NCBI GenBank assembly: GCA_035944555.1
Contig: DASZAY010000008.1
Span: 1 to 64,000 of the forward strand
Reading direction: 5' to 3'
DNA length: 64,000 nt
From: CADCWK01 sp035944555
Lineage (GTDB): Bacteria > Chloroflexota > Chloroflexia > Thermomicrobiales > UBA6265
In this document: piece after piece, positions 45,287 to 54,075 of the stretch
Numbering within the stretch: position 1 is the first letter of the stretch
Layout: the number at the start of each line of letters is the position of its first letter
Translations under genes and position numbers: made by a program
The notes under the pieces: model-generated
What the model was told of the DNA's origin: nothing
Database searches by the model: none
What the model saw: the letters and a program-made list of their open reading frames with translations, nothing else

Positions 45287-46672
45287 ATGAAAGTCACGGT
45301 CATCGGAACCGGGTACGTCGGACTGGTCACGGGCGCCTGCTTCGCCGAGGTCGGCAACGACGTCCTCTGCGTCGATATCGACCGGGAGCGCGTAGCACGG
45401 CTCGCCCGGGGTGAGGTGCCCATCTTCGAGCCGGGACTCGAGGAGATGATCGCCAGCAACGTCCGGGCAGGGCGGATCCGCTTCACACATGACCTTGCCG
45501 GCGCCGTCGACCATGCCGTCCTGCAGGTGATCGCGGTTGGCACCCCTCCAAACCCGGATGGCTCGACAAACCTGAACGCCATCCAGAGCGCGGCACGCAC
45601 CATCGCCGACGAGATGACGGCGGAGAAGGTCATCGTCGTCAAGTCCACCGTTCCGGTTGGCACGGGCGACATGATCCGCGCGCTCGTCCAGCAGCGCCTC
45701 GACGCGCGCGGCGCCGACCTTCCCTTCGACGTCGTGTCCAACCCGGAATTCCTCAAGGAAGGCGCGGCGATCGCCGACTTCATGCGCCCGGACCGGATCA
45801 TCGTCGGGATCAACCGAGGGCGCAGCCTGGACCTGCTCCAGGAGCTCTACGCCCCCTTCAACCGGCACCACAACCGCCTGATGACGATGGACGTCCGCTC
45901 GGCTGAATTGACCAAGTACGCCGCCAACGCGATGCTGGCGACCAAGATTTCGTTCATGAACGAGATCGCCAATATCGCCGAGCGGGTCGGCGCCAACGTC
46001 GAGAACGTCCGGGCCGGGATCGGATCCGACCCGCGGATCGGCTACGACTTCATCTATGCGGGTGCCGGCTTCGGCGGGTCGTGTTTCCCCAAGGATCTGG
46101 GGTCGCTTGAGCACGTCGCGGCGTCAGCGGGGTACGACCCGCAGCTGATCCGTGCGGTCCGGGACGTCAATGTCCGGCAGAAGCACGTCCTCTTCCAGAA
46201 GATTGACCGGTACTTCGAATCCGAGGGCGGGCTCGCCGGACGAACCATCGCGATCTGGGGGCTGGCGTTCAAGCCGAACACCGACGACATGCGCGAGGCA
46301 CCAAGCGTGGTCCTGATCGAGGCGCTCCTGGCGGCGGGCGCCAAGGTCCGCGCCTTCGACCCGGAGGCGATGGGCGAAGCAGAGCGGCAGCTGGGCGAAC
46401 AGCCGGAGCTGACGTTCCACCCGACCAAGGAAGCGGCGACCGAGGGCGCGGATTGCCTGGTGATCGTGACCGAGTGGCGCGCCTTCCGCTCACCGGACTT
46501 CCAGGCGCTGCGATCGGCCCTCACCCGACCCCTGATCTTCGACGGACGCAACGTCTACGACGAGCGCCGGGTTGCAAACGAAGGATTCCAGTACTTTGGC
46601 ATCGGCACCGGCGACCGGCTGCCAGTCGTCGTCCCGGAGTCCGCCGTCCCAACGTCCACTGCGGCCGACTAG
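45287..46672 (+). CDS. ugd: UDP-glucose 6-dehydrogenase
   Basis: 461 residues. Oxidises UDP-glucose to UDP-glucuronate with two NAD. N-terminal Rossmann motif VIGTGYVGLVTGACFAEVGN, substrate motif PEFLKEGAAIADFMRPDRI, linker helix with AELTKYAANAMLATKISFMN, and catalytic cysteine in GFGGSCFPKDL; C-terminal domain VWGLAFKPNTDD-like (IWGLAFKPNTDDMREAPS). GGAGGGA lies about 9 bases before the ATG at 45287; the longer frame from 45200 is not favoured. Followed after 6 bases by a glycosyltransferase, so a small envelope-polysaccharide operon is likely. Confidence 0.95.
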   Translation: MKVTVIGTGYVGLVTGACFAEVGNDVLCVDIDRERVARLARGEVPIFEPGLEEMIASNVRAGRIRFTHDLAGAVDHAVLQVIAVGTPPNPDGSTNLNAIQSAARTIADEMTAEKVIVVKSTVPVGTGDMIRALVQQRLDARGADLPFDVVSNPEFLKEGAAIADFMRPDRIIVGINRGRSLDLLQELYAPFNRHHNRLMTMDVRSAELTKYAANAMLATKISFMNEIANIAERVGANVENVRAGIGSDPRIGYDFIYAGAGFGGSCFPKDLGSLEHVAASAGYDPQLIRAVRDVNVRQKHVLFQKIDRYFESEGGLAGRTIAIWGLAFKPNTDDMREAPSVVLIEALLAAGAKVRAFDPEAMGEAERQLGEQPELTFHPTKEAATEGADCLVIVTEWRAFRSPDFQALRSALTRPLIFDGRNVYDERRVANEGFQYFGIGTGDRLPVVVPESAVPTSTAAD

Positions 46673-46678
46673 ACGCCC

Positions 46679-47806
46679 GTGCGAGTCGCGTTGGTCCACG
46701 ACTACCTCACTCAGTACGGGGGCGCCGAGCGGGTCCTGGAGCAGTTCCACGAATTGTGGCCCGACGCGCCGATCTTCACCGCGCTGTACGACCCGGCGGC
46801 ATTGCCCCCGCACTGGCAGGATTGGGATATCCGTGAGAGCTGGTTGGGACGCATCCCGGGCGCCCGCCGGAATCACCGGCGCCTGGTCCCGCTCTACCCA
46901 CTCGCCTTCCGCTCGTTCGGCCGTGCCCTCGGCGACTACGACGTCATCCTCTCTGACACCAGTGCGTGGGCTCACCAGGCATCAGCCAGAGGCGGCTCGC
47001 TCCACATCGCCTACTGCCATTCGCCGGCCCGTTTCCTCTGGCGTGACGATGCCTATCTCGAACCCGCTGCCCTTCCCGGACCGGTTCGGGCGCTGGCCGA
47101 CGGCGTCTTCGCCGTACTGCGCGGGCTGGACCGACGCTCGGCCCAGAGGCTCGACACCATCATCGCCAACTCAGCCACCGTCGCCAAACGTATCCGCGCC
47201 GCGTGGGGACGTGACTCGACGGTCATCTACCCGCCGGTAACGGGTGACCGCTTCGTTCCGCCCGTCAGCGAACCGGACGATTTCTACCTGGTCGTCTCGC
47301 GGCTGGTGCCGCACAAGCGGATTGACCTCGCAGTCGCCGCTTTCACCACCAGCGGACGCCCGCTCCGCATCGTCGGCACGGGGCCGGAATCGGACCGGCT
47401 GCGGTTAATGGCGGGCCCCTGCGTCTCGATGCTTGGCGCGTTGCCCGACTCCGAGACCATCGCGCTGATGCGGCGCTGCCGGGCATTGATCCTCCCGGGC
47501 CGCGAGGACTTCGGGATCACCGCCGTCGAAGCCCAGGCCGCCGGCCGGCCGGTGATCGCCTTTGGCGAGGGCGGCGCGACCGAGTCCATCATCGATGGCA
47601 GGACGGGCGTCCTGTTCCGTGAGCAGACCGTGGCAGCGGTCAACACCGCCGTCGTGACTGCCGAAGGGATGACGTGGTCGTCAGAAGCCTGCGTCGCCAA
47701 CGCCCACCGCTTCCACGCCACCTCGTTCCGGGCGAAGATCGAGACGACGATCCGGGCAAGCTATGACCGTCACGTCGCTACCCAGGCGGGTTCTACCAGT
47801 AACTGA
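46679..47806 (+). CDS. GT4-family glycosyltransferase
   Basis: 375 residues, GT-B fold. N-terminal VALVHDYLTQYGGAERVLEQ, acceptor-domain CHSPARFLW, hinge VIYPPVTGDRF, donor-domain VSRLVPHKRIDLAVAAF, GTGPESDRL, and the retaining GT4 E-x7-E region GREDFGITAVEAQAAGRPVI. Transfers a sugar from a nucleotide donor to a glycan or lipid; the adjacent UDP-glucose dehydrogenase suggests UDP-glucuronate could be a donor, which is inference. GTG start only 6 bases after the ugd stop, without a clear SD, so probably coupled. A strong hairpin follows. Confidence 0.9.
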   Translation: MRVALVHDYLTQYGGAERVLEQFHELWPDAPIFTALYDPAALPPHWQDWDIRESWLGRIPGARRNHRRLVPLYPLAFRSFGRALGDYDVILSDTSAWAHQASARGGSLHIAYCHSPARFLWRDDAYLEPAALPGPVRALADGVFAVLRGLDRRSAQRLDTIIANSATVAKRIRAAWGRDSTVIYPPVTGDRFVPPVSEPDDFYLVVSRLVPHKRIDLAVAAFTTSGRPLRIVGTGPESDRLRLMAGPCVSMLGALPDSETIALMRRCRALILPGREDFGITAVEAQAAGRPVIAFGEGGATESIIDGRTGVLFREQTVAAVNTAVVTAEGMTWSSEACVANAHRFHATSFRAKIETTIRASYDRHVATQAGSTSN

Positions 47807-47821
47807 GTACACAACGCGAAA

Positions 47822-47847
47822 CGGGGCGGGCCAGATGGCCCGCCCCG
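47822..47847. terminator. Bidirectional hairpin between the glycosyltransferase and nadA
   Basis: Perfect 11-bp GC-only stem (47822-47832 with 47837-47847) and a 4-base loop AGAT. On the minus strand it is followed by TTT, so it best serves nadA; the plus strand has no T-run. Confidence 0.7.
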
Positions 47848-47875
47848 CTGTCATTGTCCTGTCTGATCCGTTTTG

Positions 47876-49132
47876 TTACGGGACGGCCAGCATCCGGTCC
47901 AGTGCGACCGACGCCTCGCGGGCGACCTGCGGATCGACGACGATCTGATTGACGACCTCGCCCTCAACCAGGTGCTCCAGCGTCCAGAGGATGTAGGCCG
48001 GGTGGACCCGGTACATCGTCGAGCATGGGCAGATCACCGGATCCAGGCAGAAGACGTGCTTGTCGGGCAGCTCATCGTTCAGCCGGTTCACGAGATTGAT
48101 CTCGGTCCCGACAGCCCACGTCGTGCCGGCCGGCGCGGCGCGGATGGTGTCGATGATGAACTCGGTCGACCCGGCGCAGTCCGCGGCCTGGACGACTTCA
48201 AGGCGGCTCTCCGGGTGGACGATCACGTTGACGTCCGGGAACTCGGCGCGCGCCTGGGCGATCTGCTCGACCGTGAACCGGGCGTGGACGGAGCAGTACC
48301 CCTTCCAGAGGATGACCGTCGCGTCGCGGAGTTGCTCGGCCGTCAGCCCGCCCTGCGGCTTGAACGGATCCCACACGACCATCCGGTCCTCGGGGATACC
48401 CTTCGCGACACCGGTGTTGCGGCCAAGATGCTCGTCCGGGAAGAACATGATCTTTTCGCCGCGCTCGAACGCCCAGTCGTAGACCCGACTGGCGTTGGAC
48501 GAGGTGCAGACGATGCCGTTGTTCCGCCCGCAGAAGGCCTTGAGTTCGGCTGTGGAGTTCATGTAGGTGATGGGGACGACCCGGTTCAGGTCGACGCCCG
48601 CCTCACCGATTGCCCGCCATGCGGCTTCGACGTCAGGACCCTTGGCCATGTCAGCCATCGAGCAGCCGGCTTCGAGGTTGGGCAGGATCACCTTCTGGTC
48701 GCCGCTCGTCAGGATATCGGCACTTTCGGCCATGAAGTGGACGCCACAGAACAGGACGAACTCGGCATCCCGTTGATCGGCGGCAAGCTGTGAGAGCTTG
48801 TAGGAATCGCCGCGGAAGTCGGCAAACTGGATGACCTCGTCCCGCTGGTAGTGGTGCCCGAGTACGACCAACCGGTCACCCAGCTGGGCGCGGAGCGCCC
48901 GGATGCGGGAGTCACGCTCGATCGCATCCATCTTGAAATAGGCACGGGGGATCCGCTGCTGCCGCAGTGGTTGAACACCATAGGCGCGCAGGGTGTCGTA
49001 GGCGCCGGTGCCCTCTTCCGGGACGCACGCCGCCGCGTCAAGCTGGGTGTCGACCAACCACGGGGTGAGAACCTGCGCGTCAGTGGCGCGCTCGGTGGCA
49101 GGGTTCGACGAGACGACTGGCATCGCCATCAT
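47876..49132 (-). CDS. nadA: Quinolinate synthase NadA
   Basis: 418 residues, the long form with ~75 residues before the core. It condenses iminoaspartate with dihydroxyacetone phosphate to quinolinate for NAD synthesis, using a 4Fe-4S cluster. The three cluster cysteines are in LFCGVHFMAE, VCTSSNASRVYDWAF and ICPCSTMYRV; other blocks are VLGHHYQRDEVIQFAD and GCSMADMAK. ATG at 49132 has GAGG 6 bases upstream; several other ATGs lie nearby. nadB and nadC are not adjacent. A strong promoter with an inverted repeat lies about 180 bases upstream. Confidence 0.94.
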   Translation of the reverse strand: MMAMPVVSSNPATERATDAQVLTPWLVDTQLDAAACVPEEGTGAYDTLRAYGVQPLRQQRIPRAYFKMDAIERDSRIRALRAQLGDRLVVLGHHYQRDEVIQFADFRGDSYKLSQLAADQRDAEFVLFCGVHFMAESADILTSGDQKVILPNLEAGCSMADMAKGPDVEAAWRAIGEAGVDLNRVVPITYMNSTAELKAFCGRNNGIVCTSSNASRVYDWAFERGEKIMFFPDEHLGRNTGVAKGIPEDRMVVWDPFKPQGGLTAEQLRDATVILWKGYCSVHARFTVEQIAQARAEFPDVNVIVHPESRLEVVQAADCAGSTEFIIDTIRAAPAGTTWAVGTEINLVNRLNDELPDKHVFCLDPVICPCSTMYRVHPAYILWTLEHLVEGEVVNQIVVDPQVAREASVALDRMLAVP

Positions 49133-49268
49133 TCGCATCCTCTTCGGGCGGCGCCGACTCTGGACGCGGCACCCGGCTGGTTGTGGAGCGGTAGATCGGG
49201 TCCGAGTCCCGCACGGCGAGGATGCCACGCGTCAGATCCGACAGGTTCCTGCCCGGCGGGAGGTCCAT
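49080..49268 (-). CDS. Possible small leader ORF overlapping nadA
   Basis: 62 residues, starting with ATG at 49268 behind GGAGG (spacing 4), which is better than the nadA SD. N-terminal part MDLPPGRNLSDLTRGILAVR looks structured, the rest is Pro/Glu/Arg-rich. It ends 53 bases inside nadA, in another frame. It could be a short regulatory leader peptide or a genuine small protein; codon evidence is not decisive. No family recognised. Confidence 0.35.
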   Translation of the reverse strand: MDLPPGRNLSDLTRGILAVRDSDPIYRSTTSRVPRPESAPPEEDANDGDASRLVEPCHRARH

Positions 49269-49314
49269 CTGGCCTCCGGGGATGTCGTACGGGCAGGTTC
49301 CTCGTGATGCACTC

Positions 49315-49350
49315 AGGATAGGCTAATGGGAAGTAATTGTCAACATGACA
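49315..49350 (-). promoter_or_regulatory. Strong promoter of nadA with an inverted repeat over the -35
   Basis: On the minus strand TTGACA (49338-49343) is a perfect -35, spaced 17 bases from TATCCT (49315-49320). Overlapping it, TGTCA-ACA-TGACA (49338-49350) is an inverted repeat placed where a repressor would block the -35. NAD-synthesis genes are commonly controlled by NAD-responsive repressors, but I cannot name the regulator from this motif. Confidence 0.7.
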
Positions 49351-49416
49351 CTAAGTCCATCCGGCCACCCCGGAGGAACAAGCGGAACAGACGCCGGTGT
49401 CGGTCCCGTCGTCGGA

Positions 49417-49836
49417 TCAGCTTTCGGCCCGGCGTAGCTCGACCACCGGGATCACCCGGCTGGTCTTTGCCTGGTAACCGCCAAAGCCCGGCATCCGCTG
49501 GACCTGCTCGGCGTAGAGCCGGTCCCGCTCATCGCCCGTGATCACCGTGGCCCGGGCCGGGAACGTCTCGGTACCCACCTCGACGGTCACCTCAGGGTTG
49601 GCGACGAGGTTGTGATACCAGTCCGGGTGCCTGTCTGCTCCCGCCGCGGACGCGTAGATGAGCCAGCGGTCCGCCTCCGGCGTCGAGACCAGCGGGGTCA
49701 CGAGCGACCGGCCCGACCGGGCACCGGTCGTCGTCAGGATCAGCATCGGCGCGCCCTCGAACGGCCCACCGACCTTGCCTCCGTTGGCCCGAAACTCTTC
49801 GATGATCCGCTCGTTGAACGACTTGCCTTCTGCCAT
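49417..49836 (-). CDS. DUF385/Ddn-like deazaflavin-dependent oxidoreductase family protein
   Basis: 139 residues. The signature APMLILTTTGARSGRSLVTPL and the following ADRWLIYASAAGADRHPDWYHN, NPEVTVEVG match the split-barrel family that includes F420-dependent Ddn of mycobacteria. Members use F420 or sometimes flavin or heme; the presence of this gene hints at F420 in the organism but does not prove it. ATG at 49836 with GGAGG about 9 bases upstream; the frame extends to 49968 without support. Confidence 0.82.
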   Translation of the reverse strand: MAEGKSFNERIIEEFRANGGKVGGPFEGAPMLILTTTGARSGRSLVTPLVSTPEADRWLIYASAAGADRHPDWYHNLVANPEVTVEVGTETFPARATVITGDERDRLYAEQVQRMPGFGGYQAKTSRVIPVVELRRAES

Positions 49837-49945
49837 GTCCTGGTTCCTCCCGGATAGTAGCCAAGGATGTTCGCCGTATTGGCGCTCCTTCAGTCCGGTC
49901 CACAGCCTACCCGCCGTGGTCTGATCGATGAAGCTACCGGATTGG

Positions 49946-50983
49946 TCAGGGCGGTCCGGCGATGCCATCGAGAATCCGCTCGAGATCCTGGATCCGACTG
50001 ATCAGCGCGGTCGGCTCTGTAGGGATGCGAAGCCAACCTGGAGGTTCGCCGGGCGGAAGTTCGCGTGACCCGTAGTCCGCGGCGACACGCAGGGTGTCGC
50101 GCTGGTCCTCGATCGTTGTCGTGTCCTCGCCGATCAGTCGACGCGCCATGATCGAGCGGTGGTGCCGCTGCCAGACCCACCATGGCGCGGATGCCATTCG
50201 CTCAGCGACGTCGGAATCGGCCAGGTCTGTCACCTCGTGGAGCCGACCCATCAGCTGCGACTCGCCCCGCAGGACGGCTTCGCGGGCGAATCGGGTGCCG
50301 ACGCGGCCGAGTGAGTTGTCCCGCATCCCCCACCCCTCCAGGGATGCAATCATCACCAGATGAGCGGCACGGCGAACGGTCCGGGTGGCGGCAATCAGGT
50401 TCCCGTCGGCGACCGCCACACGCCCTTGATTGAGCACGTCACGGGCTTCGGTAAAATTCACGGCGCGCCGGACCGCCAAGATGGAGGGGTCGAAGCGATT
50501 GGCGGTCCACCAGACCGCCAGTCGCTCCGCCCGGCCGCTATCGTCATCGAACAGTGCCCGTCCGCCATAGCCTTTGTCGATGGCGTGGAACCACCGCCGG
50601 TCGCTCTGGATGAGTGACCCGGGATCGTCCGCCGCCAGCGCGGCATCCACCTCCTCCATCGTGAAGCGCAACCAGCCCAGGTCCAGCCCGGTCCACCAGC
50701 CCTCGGCCAGCCCGCCGGGGAGCGACGCGGTGCGGATTGCCTCGACACGATGGTCGAGATCAGTCGCAGCACCGGGCTCAAGGACCGGAATCACGTCGAT
50801 GTCGGACAGGGGCCAGGGATCACGGCGTCCGACGCTACCGGCCAGTACGCAGCAGGCGATACCGGGGATTGCCAGCAGCGCGTCCCGGTACGCGGTCACC
50901 CGCCGGTCAAGGTGTCCGCGCCAGTCGGCCAGATAGCGATCGAACGCGGCGGCGTCCGTCGGTCCGCCGATCACGTCTTCCAT
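49946..50983 (-). CDS. Nucleotidyltransferase-fold protein of unknown function
   Basis: 345 residues. N-terminal nucleotidyltransferase-like motif AGSVGRRDPWPLSDIDVIPV (glycine-serine and the D-x-D metal site are intact), followed by a long helical C-terminal region (about 170-345, for example NLIAATRTVRRAAHLVMIAS). The domain order resembles small-molecule or tRNA/antibiotic nucleotidyltransferases, but no specific substrate motif is seen. Start ATG 50983 has GGAGG 5 bases upstream. It is the first of three nucleotidyltransferase-like genes in this 6-kb region. Confidence 0.72.
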   Translation of the reverse strand: MEDVIGGPTDAAAFDRYLADWRGHLDRRVTAYRDALLAIPGIACCVLAGSVGRRDPWPLSDIDVIPVLEPGAATDLDHRVEAIRTASLPGGLAEGWWTGLDLGWLRFTMEEVDAALAADDPGSLIQSDRRWFHAIDKGYGGRALFDDDSGRAERLAVWWTANRFDPSILAVRRAVNFTEARDVLNQGRVAVADGNLIAATRTVRRAAHLVMIASLEGWGMRDNSLGRVGTRFAREAVLRGESQLMGRLHEVTDLADSDVAERMASAPWWVWQRHHRSIMARRLIGEDTTTIEDQRDTLRVAADYGSRELPPGEPPGWLRIPTEPTALISRIQDLERILDGIAGPP

Positions 50984-51146
50984 CCAGACCTCCAGCCGGC
51001 CGCCCGGCATCCAATCCGGTGTTCTCGATCAGGATCATGCACAATTGAGACATCGCGTCGCGGCACGCGCCGTGCCGGACCCCTTGCAGACCTACCCGAA
51101 TGTCAGGCCGAGCGACGACCCCGGCACGCACCACAGGAGCCGAACG

Positions 51147-52031
51147 ATGGCTGAACGAGATACCACCCAGGACAATCGCGGCTACGCCCACCCCGAGATG
51201 CTCGTCTCCACCCAGTGGGTGGCCGACCACCTCGATGACCCCAAGGTCCGGCTGGTCGAGAGCGACGAGGATGTCCTCCTCTACGAGGTCGGCCACATCC
51301 CGGGCGCCGTCAAGGTCGACTGGCACACCGACCTTCAGGATGAGGTCGACCGCGACTTCATCGATAAGGCGGCGTTCGAGCAGCTGATGTCCCGCGTCGG
51401 GATCAGCAACGACACGACCGTCGTGTTCTACGGCGACCGCAACAACTGGTACGCCACCTACGCGCTCTGGCTGTTCCGGTATTACGGCCACGAGGATACC
51501 CGCGTCATGGACGGCGGCCGGGCGAAGTGGCAGGAGGAGGGTCGCGGCTGGACCCGGGAGGTCCCGCAGCACCCCACCACGACCTACACCGCCAAGGACG
51601 CCGACCCGACGATCCGGGCCTTCCGGGAAGACGTCCAGGCGCTGATCGACGCCGGCGACCCTGCCCTGGTCGATGTTCGCTCGCCGCAGGAGTACACCGG
51701 CGAGCTGCTCCACGCCGTCGGCTACCCGCAGGAAGGCGCCCAGCGCGCCGGCCATATTCGCGGTGCCCGCAACATCCCGTGGGGCAAGGCGGCGAACGCC
51801 GATGGCACGTTCCGTCCGGTCGAGGAACTCCGCGACCTCTACATCGGTGAGGGCATCACCCCGGACAAGGACGTGATTGCCTACTGCCGGATCGGAGAGC
51901 GCAGCTCCCACACGTGGTTCGTTCTGAAGTACCTGCTCGGGTACGATAATGTCCGGAACTACGACGGCTCGTGGACGGAATGGGGTAGCCTCGTTCGCTC
52001 CCCCATCGCCAGGGGCCCGAACCCCGAGTAA
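51147..52031 (+). CDS. Sulfurtransferase (rhodanese, two-domain)
   Basis: 294 residues, two tandem rhodanese domains. The N-terminal one is inactive in this family; the catalytic cysteine is in VIAYCRIGERSSHTWFVL of the C-terminal domain (loop CRIGERS). RSPQEYTGELLHAVGYPQEG and GHIRGARNIPWGKA are typical of the thiosulfate/3-mercaptopyruvate sulfurtransferase group. AGGAG is 7 bases before the ATG. Forms a unit with the SufU-like gene 39 bases later, suggesting sulfur delivery to cluster assembly. Confidence 0.92.
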   Translation: MAERDTTQDNRGYAHPEMLVSTQWVADHLDDPKVRLVESDEDVLLYEVGHIPGAVKVDWHTDLQDEVDRDFIDKAAFEQLMSRVGISNDTTVVFYGDRNNWYATYALWLFRYYGHEDTRVMDGGRAKWQEEGRGWTREVPQHPTTTYTAKDADPTIRAFREDVQALIDAGDPALVDVRSPQEYTGELLHAVGYPQEGAQRAGHIRGARNIPWGKAANADGTFRPVEELRDLYIGEGITPDKDVIAYCRIGERSSHTWFVLKYLLGYDNVRNYDGSWTEWGSLVRSPIARGPNPE

Positions 52032-52070
52032 CCACCCCATACCTCCACCCCGCACCAGGCAGGCTTCACC

Positions 52071-52517
52071 ATGGACCGCCAGCAGTACATCGAGTACATC
52101 CTCGACCACCACGACAACCCGCGGAACAAGGGACGCCTCGACCCGGCTGACATCCAGCTGGGTGGAGGCAACCCGGGCTGCGGAGACCTGATCACCATGT
52201 ATCTCCGCTTCGATGAGAACGACCGGATCACTGATATCCGGTACGAGGGCGAAGGCTGCACCATCAGCCAGGCCGGTGGGTCGATCATCGCCGAGCTGGC
52301 CGAAGGGTTGACCGCCGCCGAGGTCGCCGAGCTGGGGACCCACACCATGAATGAGGAGATGGGCGCGGAGGTGGTCAAGAGCCGGGTCCGCTGCGCCACC
52401 CTCGCACTGGGCACGCTCCAGGCCGCCGCCAAGCTGTACATGACGAACAAGGAGCGGGTGGCGCAGGGTCTGCCGCCGGTCGATGTCCCGTCCGGGCAGT
52501 TCGCCGTCGAGGTCTGA
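52071..52517 (+). CDS. sufU: SufU/IscU-type iron-sulfur scaffold protein
   Basis: 148 residues. The three conserved cysteines are in GNPGCGDLITMYLRFD, EGEGCTISQAGGSI and RVRCATLALGTLQAAAKL. The longer spacing between the second and third cysteine and the C-terminal tail fit SufU (NifU-like) of Gram-positive-type SUF systems rather than IscU. Together with the upstream rhodanese it probably supports Fe-S cluster assembly. SufBCD genes are not in the window. A near-perfect terminator follows. Confidence 0.9.
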   Translation: MDRQQYIEYILDHHDNPRNKGRLDPADIQLGGGNPGCGDLITMYLRFDENDRITDIRYEGEGCTISQAGGSIIAELAEGLTAAEVAELGTHTMNEEMGAEVVKSRVRCATLALGTLQAAAKLYMTNKERVAQGLPPVDVPSGQFAVEV

Positions 52518-52550
52518 TCTGCTGTCCGTCGTATCATCTCCACTATCCAG

Positions 52551-52592
52551 CCGGTGCCACCGAGCGACCCGCTCGGTGGCACCGGCGCTTTT
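52551..52592 (+). terminator. Intrinsic terminator after sufU
   Basis: Perfect 16-bp stem (52551-52566 with 52570-52585), loop of three bases, followed by CGCTTTT. Confidence 0.94.
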
Positions 52593-52652
52593 CCGTCGTC
52601 CCCGTCATCGCCGTTCGCCCCAACCGGGCGCAGCCGAAAGGTCCACCCGCCC

Positions 52653-54044
52653 GTGACCACGCCCACCGCCGACGCCGCTCGTCCCACCACTCCCGGCCGC
52701 TTTGTCGCTCAACTCAATGACCAGCACATCTCCGTCCGGAGCCGACCCGGCTTCTCCGACTGGGACGTCGTGACGCCCGCGATGCAGCTCATCGCCGAGC
52801 GGGTGTCGATCCCTGCCGAGGGGCAGGCGGTGTTCTGGGGTGCCGGACACGGCGCGCTGGTCGCGGCGCTCCTCCTCGCCGAGCCGACCGCCCGGGCGAC
52901 CGTGGTCCAGATGAACCTCGTGGCCCGCGATGCCGCCGAAGGGACGCTCCACGCCAACGGCGTGGCCGACCGCGCCACGGTGGTCAACTACCCTCGGGAT
53001 CTTCCCGCCCCGGGCACCGCAGACCTCGTCGTCGTGCTGCCCGTCCAGAGCCGTGACCTCAATCGCCGGTTGCTGCTGGAGTCGCTGGCGGCGCTGAAGC
53101 AGGGCGGCCGACTGGCGATAGCCGGCCCCAATGGCGGCGGCATCCGGACGACGATCGGCGACGCCACCGCCCTCCTCGGTACCCCGCGCGACGAGACCAG
53201 CCGCATGAAGCAGCGGCTGGCCGTGTACCTCGTCGACGGCCCCAGGGACGAGCGCCCGGCATGGGCGGACGAGCCGGGGATCGCCCCCGGAACATGGGCG
53301 CCTCTCTCTGTAACGATCGACGGTGAGGCGCTGGCACTCGCGACGCTCCCGGGGGTGTTCTCCGCCGACGGACTGGACGCCGGCACGGCGATGCTGCTGG
53401 ACAACCTGCCCGATCTCAGCGGCAAACGCGTCCTGGATCTTGGTTGCGGCGCCGGCGTGATCGGGATTGCCGCCGCCCGCGCGGGCGCCGCCGACGTAAC
53501 CATGATCGATGTCGACCTGATGGCCGTGGCTGCCGCCCGGGAGAACGTCGACCGGATGGGAGTGCCGGGCACGACGGCGGTCGCGTCCGATCTCTACGGC
53601 TCCATCCATGACCGTGAGTTCGACGTCATCCTGTCCAACCCACCATTCCATGCCGGCCAGCGGATTGACCACGACATCTCCGAGACGATCGTCCGTGGAG
53701 CGCCGGCCGTCATGGCGACCGGTGGGGAGCTGGTTCTCGTCGCCAATCGCTTCCTCGCCTACGACCGTGCCATCCGGGAAACATTCGGGGGAGTGGCCCG
53801 CCTCGCCGACAATGAGAAGTACCACGTCCTGCGTGGGATCAAGGCTGTCGAGGTCGAGGTCCCTGACGCCATGCCTGACGAGATGGGCGCGGCGGATCCC
53901 TACGCCGTCACGGATGAGCTCCGTCGCCGCTTCCCGATCATCGACGGGGGCGCCGCGGCCGATGACTCACGCCCGGCCAGGCCCTTCACCCGTCGCCGTT
54001 CCACCCGCTCCATCCGCCGGGGTCCCGGCCGCAACAAGAAGTAG
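52653..54044 (+). CDS. RsmC-like two-domain rRNA guanine-N2 methyltransferase
   Basis: 463 residues. Two methyltransferase-like halves: the N-terminal one (about 25-215, WGAGHGALVAALLLAEP) looks degenerate, and the C-terminal one carries SAM motif I VLDLGCGAGVIGIAAARAGA and the catalytic SNPPFHAGQ (the NPPF-H motif of RsmC/RlmG). A basic tail (FTRRRSTRSIRRGPGRNKK) could bind RNA. E. coli RsmC methylates 16S G1207; the target here is by homology. GTG start at 52653 with AAAGG about 11 bases upstream. The frame begins earlier, inside the terminator. Confidence 0.85.
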   Translation: MTTPTADAARPTTPGRFVAQLNDQHISVRSRPGFSDWDVVTPAMQLIAERVSIPAEGQAVFWGAGHGALVAALLLAEPTARATVVQMNLVARDAAEGTLHANGVADRATVVNYPRDLPAPGTADLVVVLPVQSRDLNRRLLLESLAALKQGGRLAIAGPNGGGIRTTIGDATALLGTPRDETSRMKQRLAVYLVDGPRDERPAWADEPGIAPGTWAPLSVTIDGEALALATLPGVFSADGLDAGTAMLLDNLPDLSGKRVLDLGCGAGVIGIAAARAGAADVTMIDVDLMAVAAARENVDRMGVPGTTAVASDLYGSIHDREFDVILSNPPFHAGQRIDHDISETIVRGAPAVMATGGELVLVANRFLAYDRAIRETFGGVARLADNEKYHVLRGIKAVEVEVPDAMPDEMGAADPYAVTDELRRRFPIIDGGAAADDSRPARPFTRRRSTRSIRRGPGRNKK

Positions 54045-54075
54045 GTTCCGCGTTCAGTAGCCACCACCTACTGGC

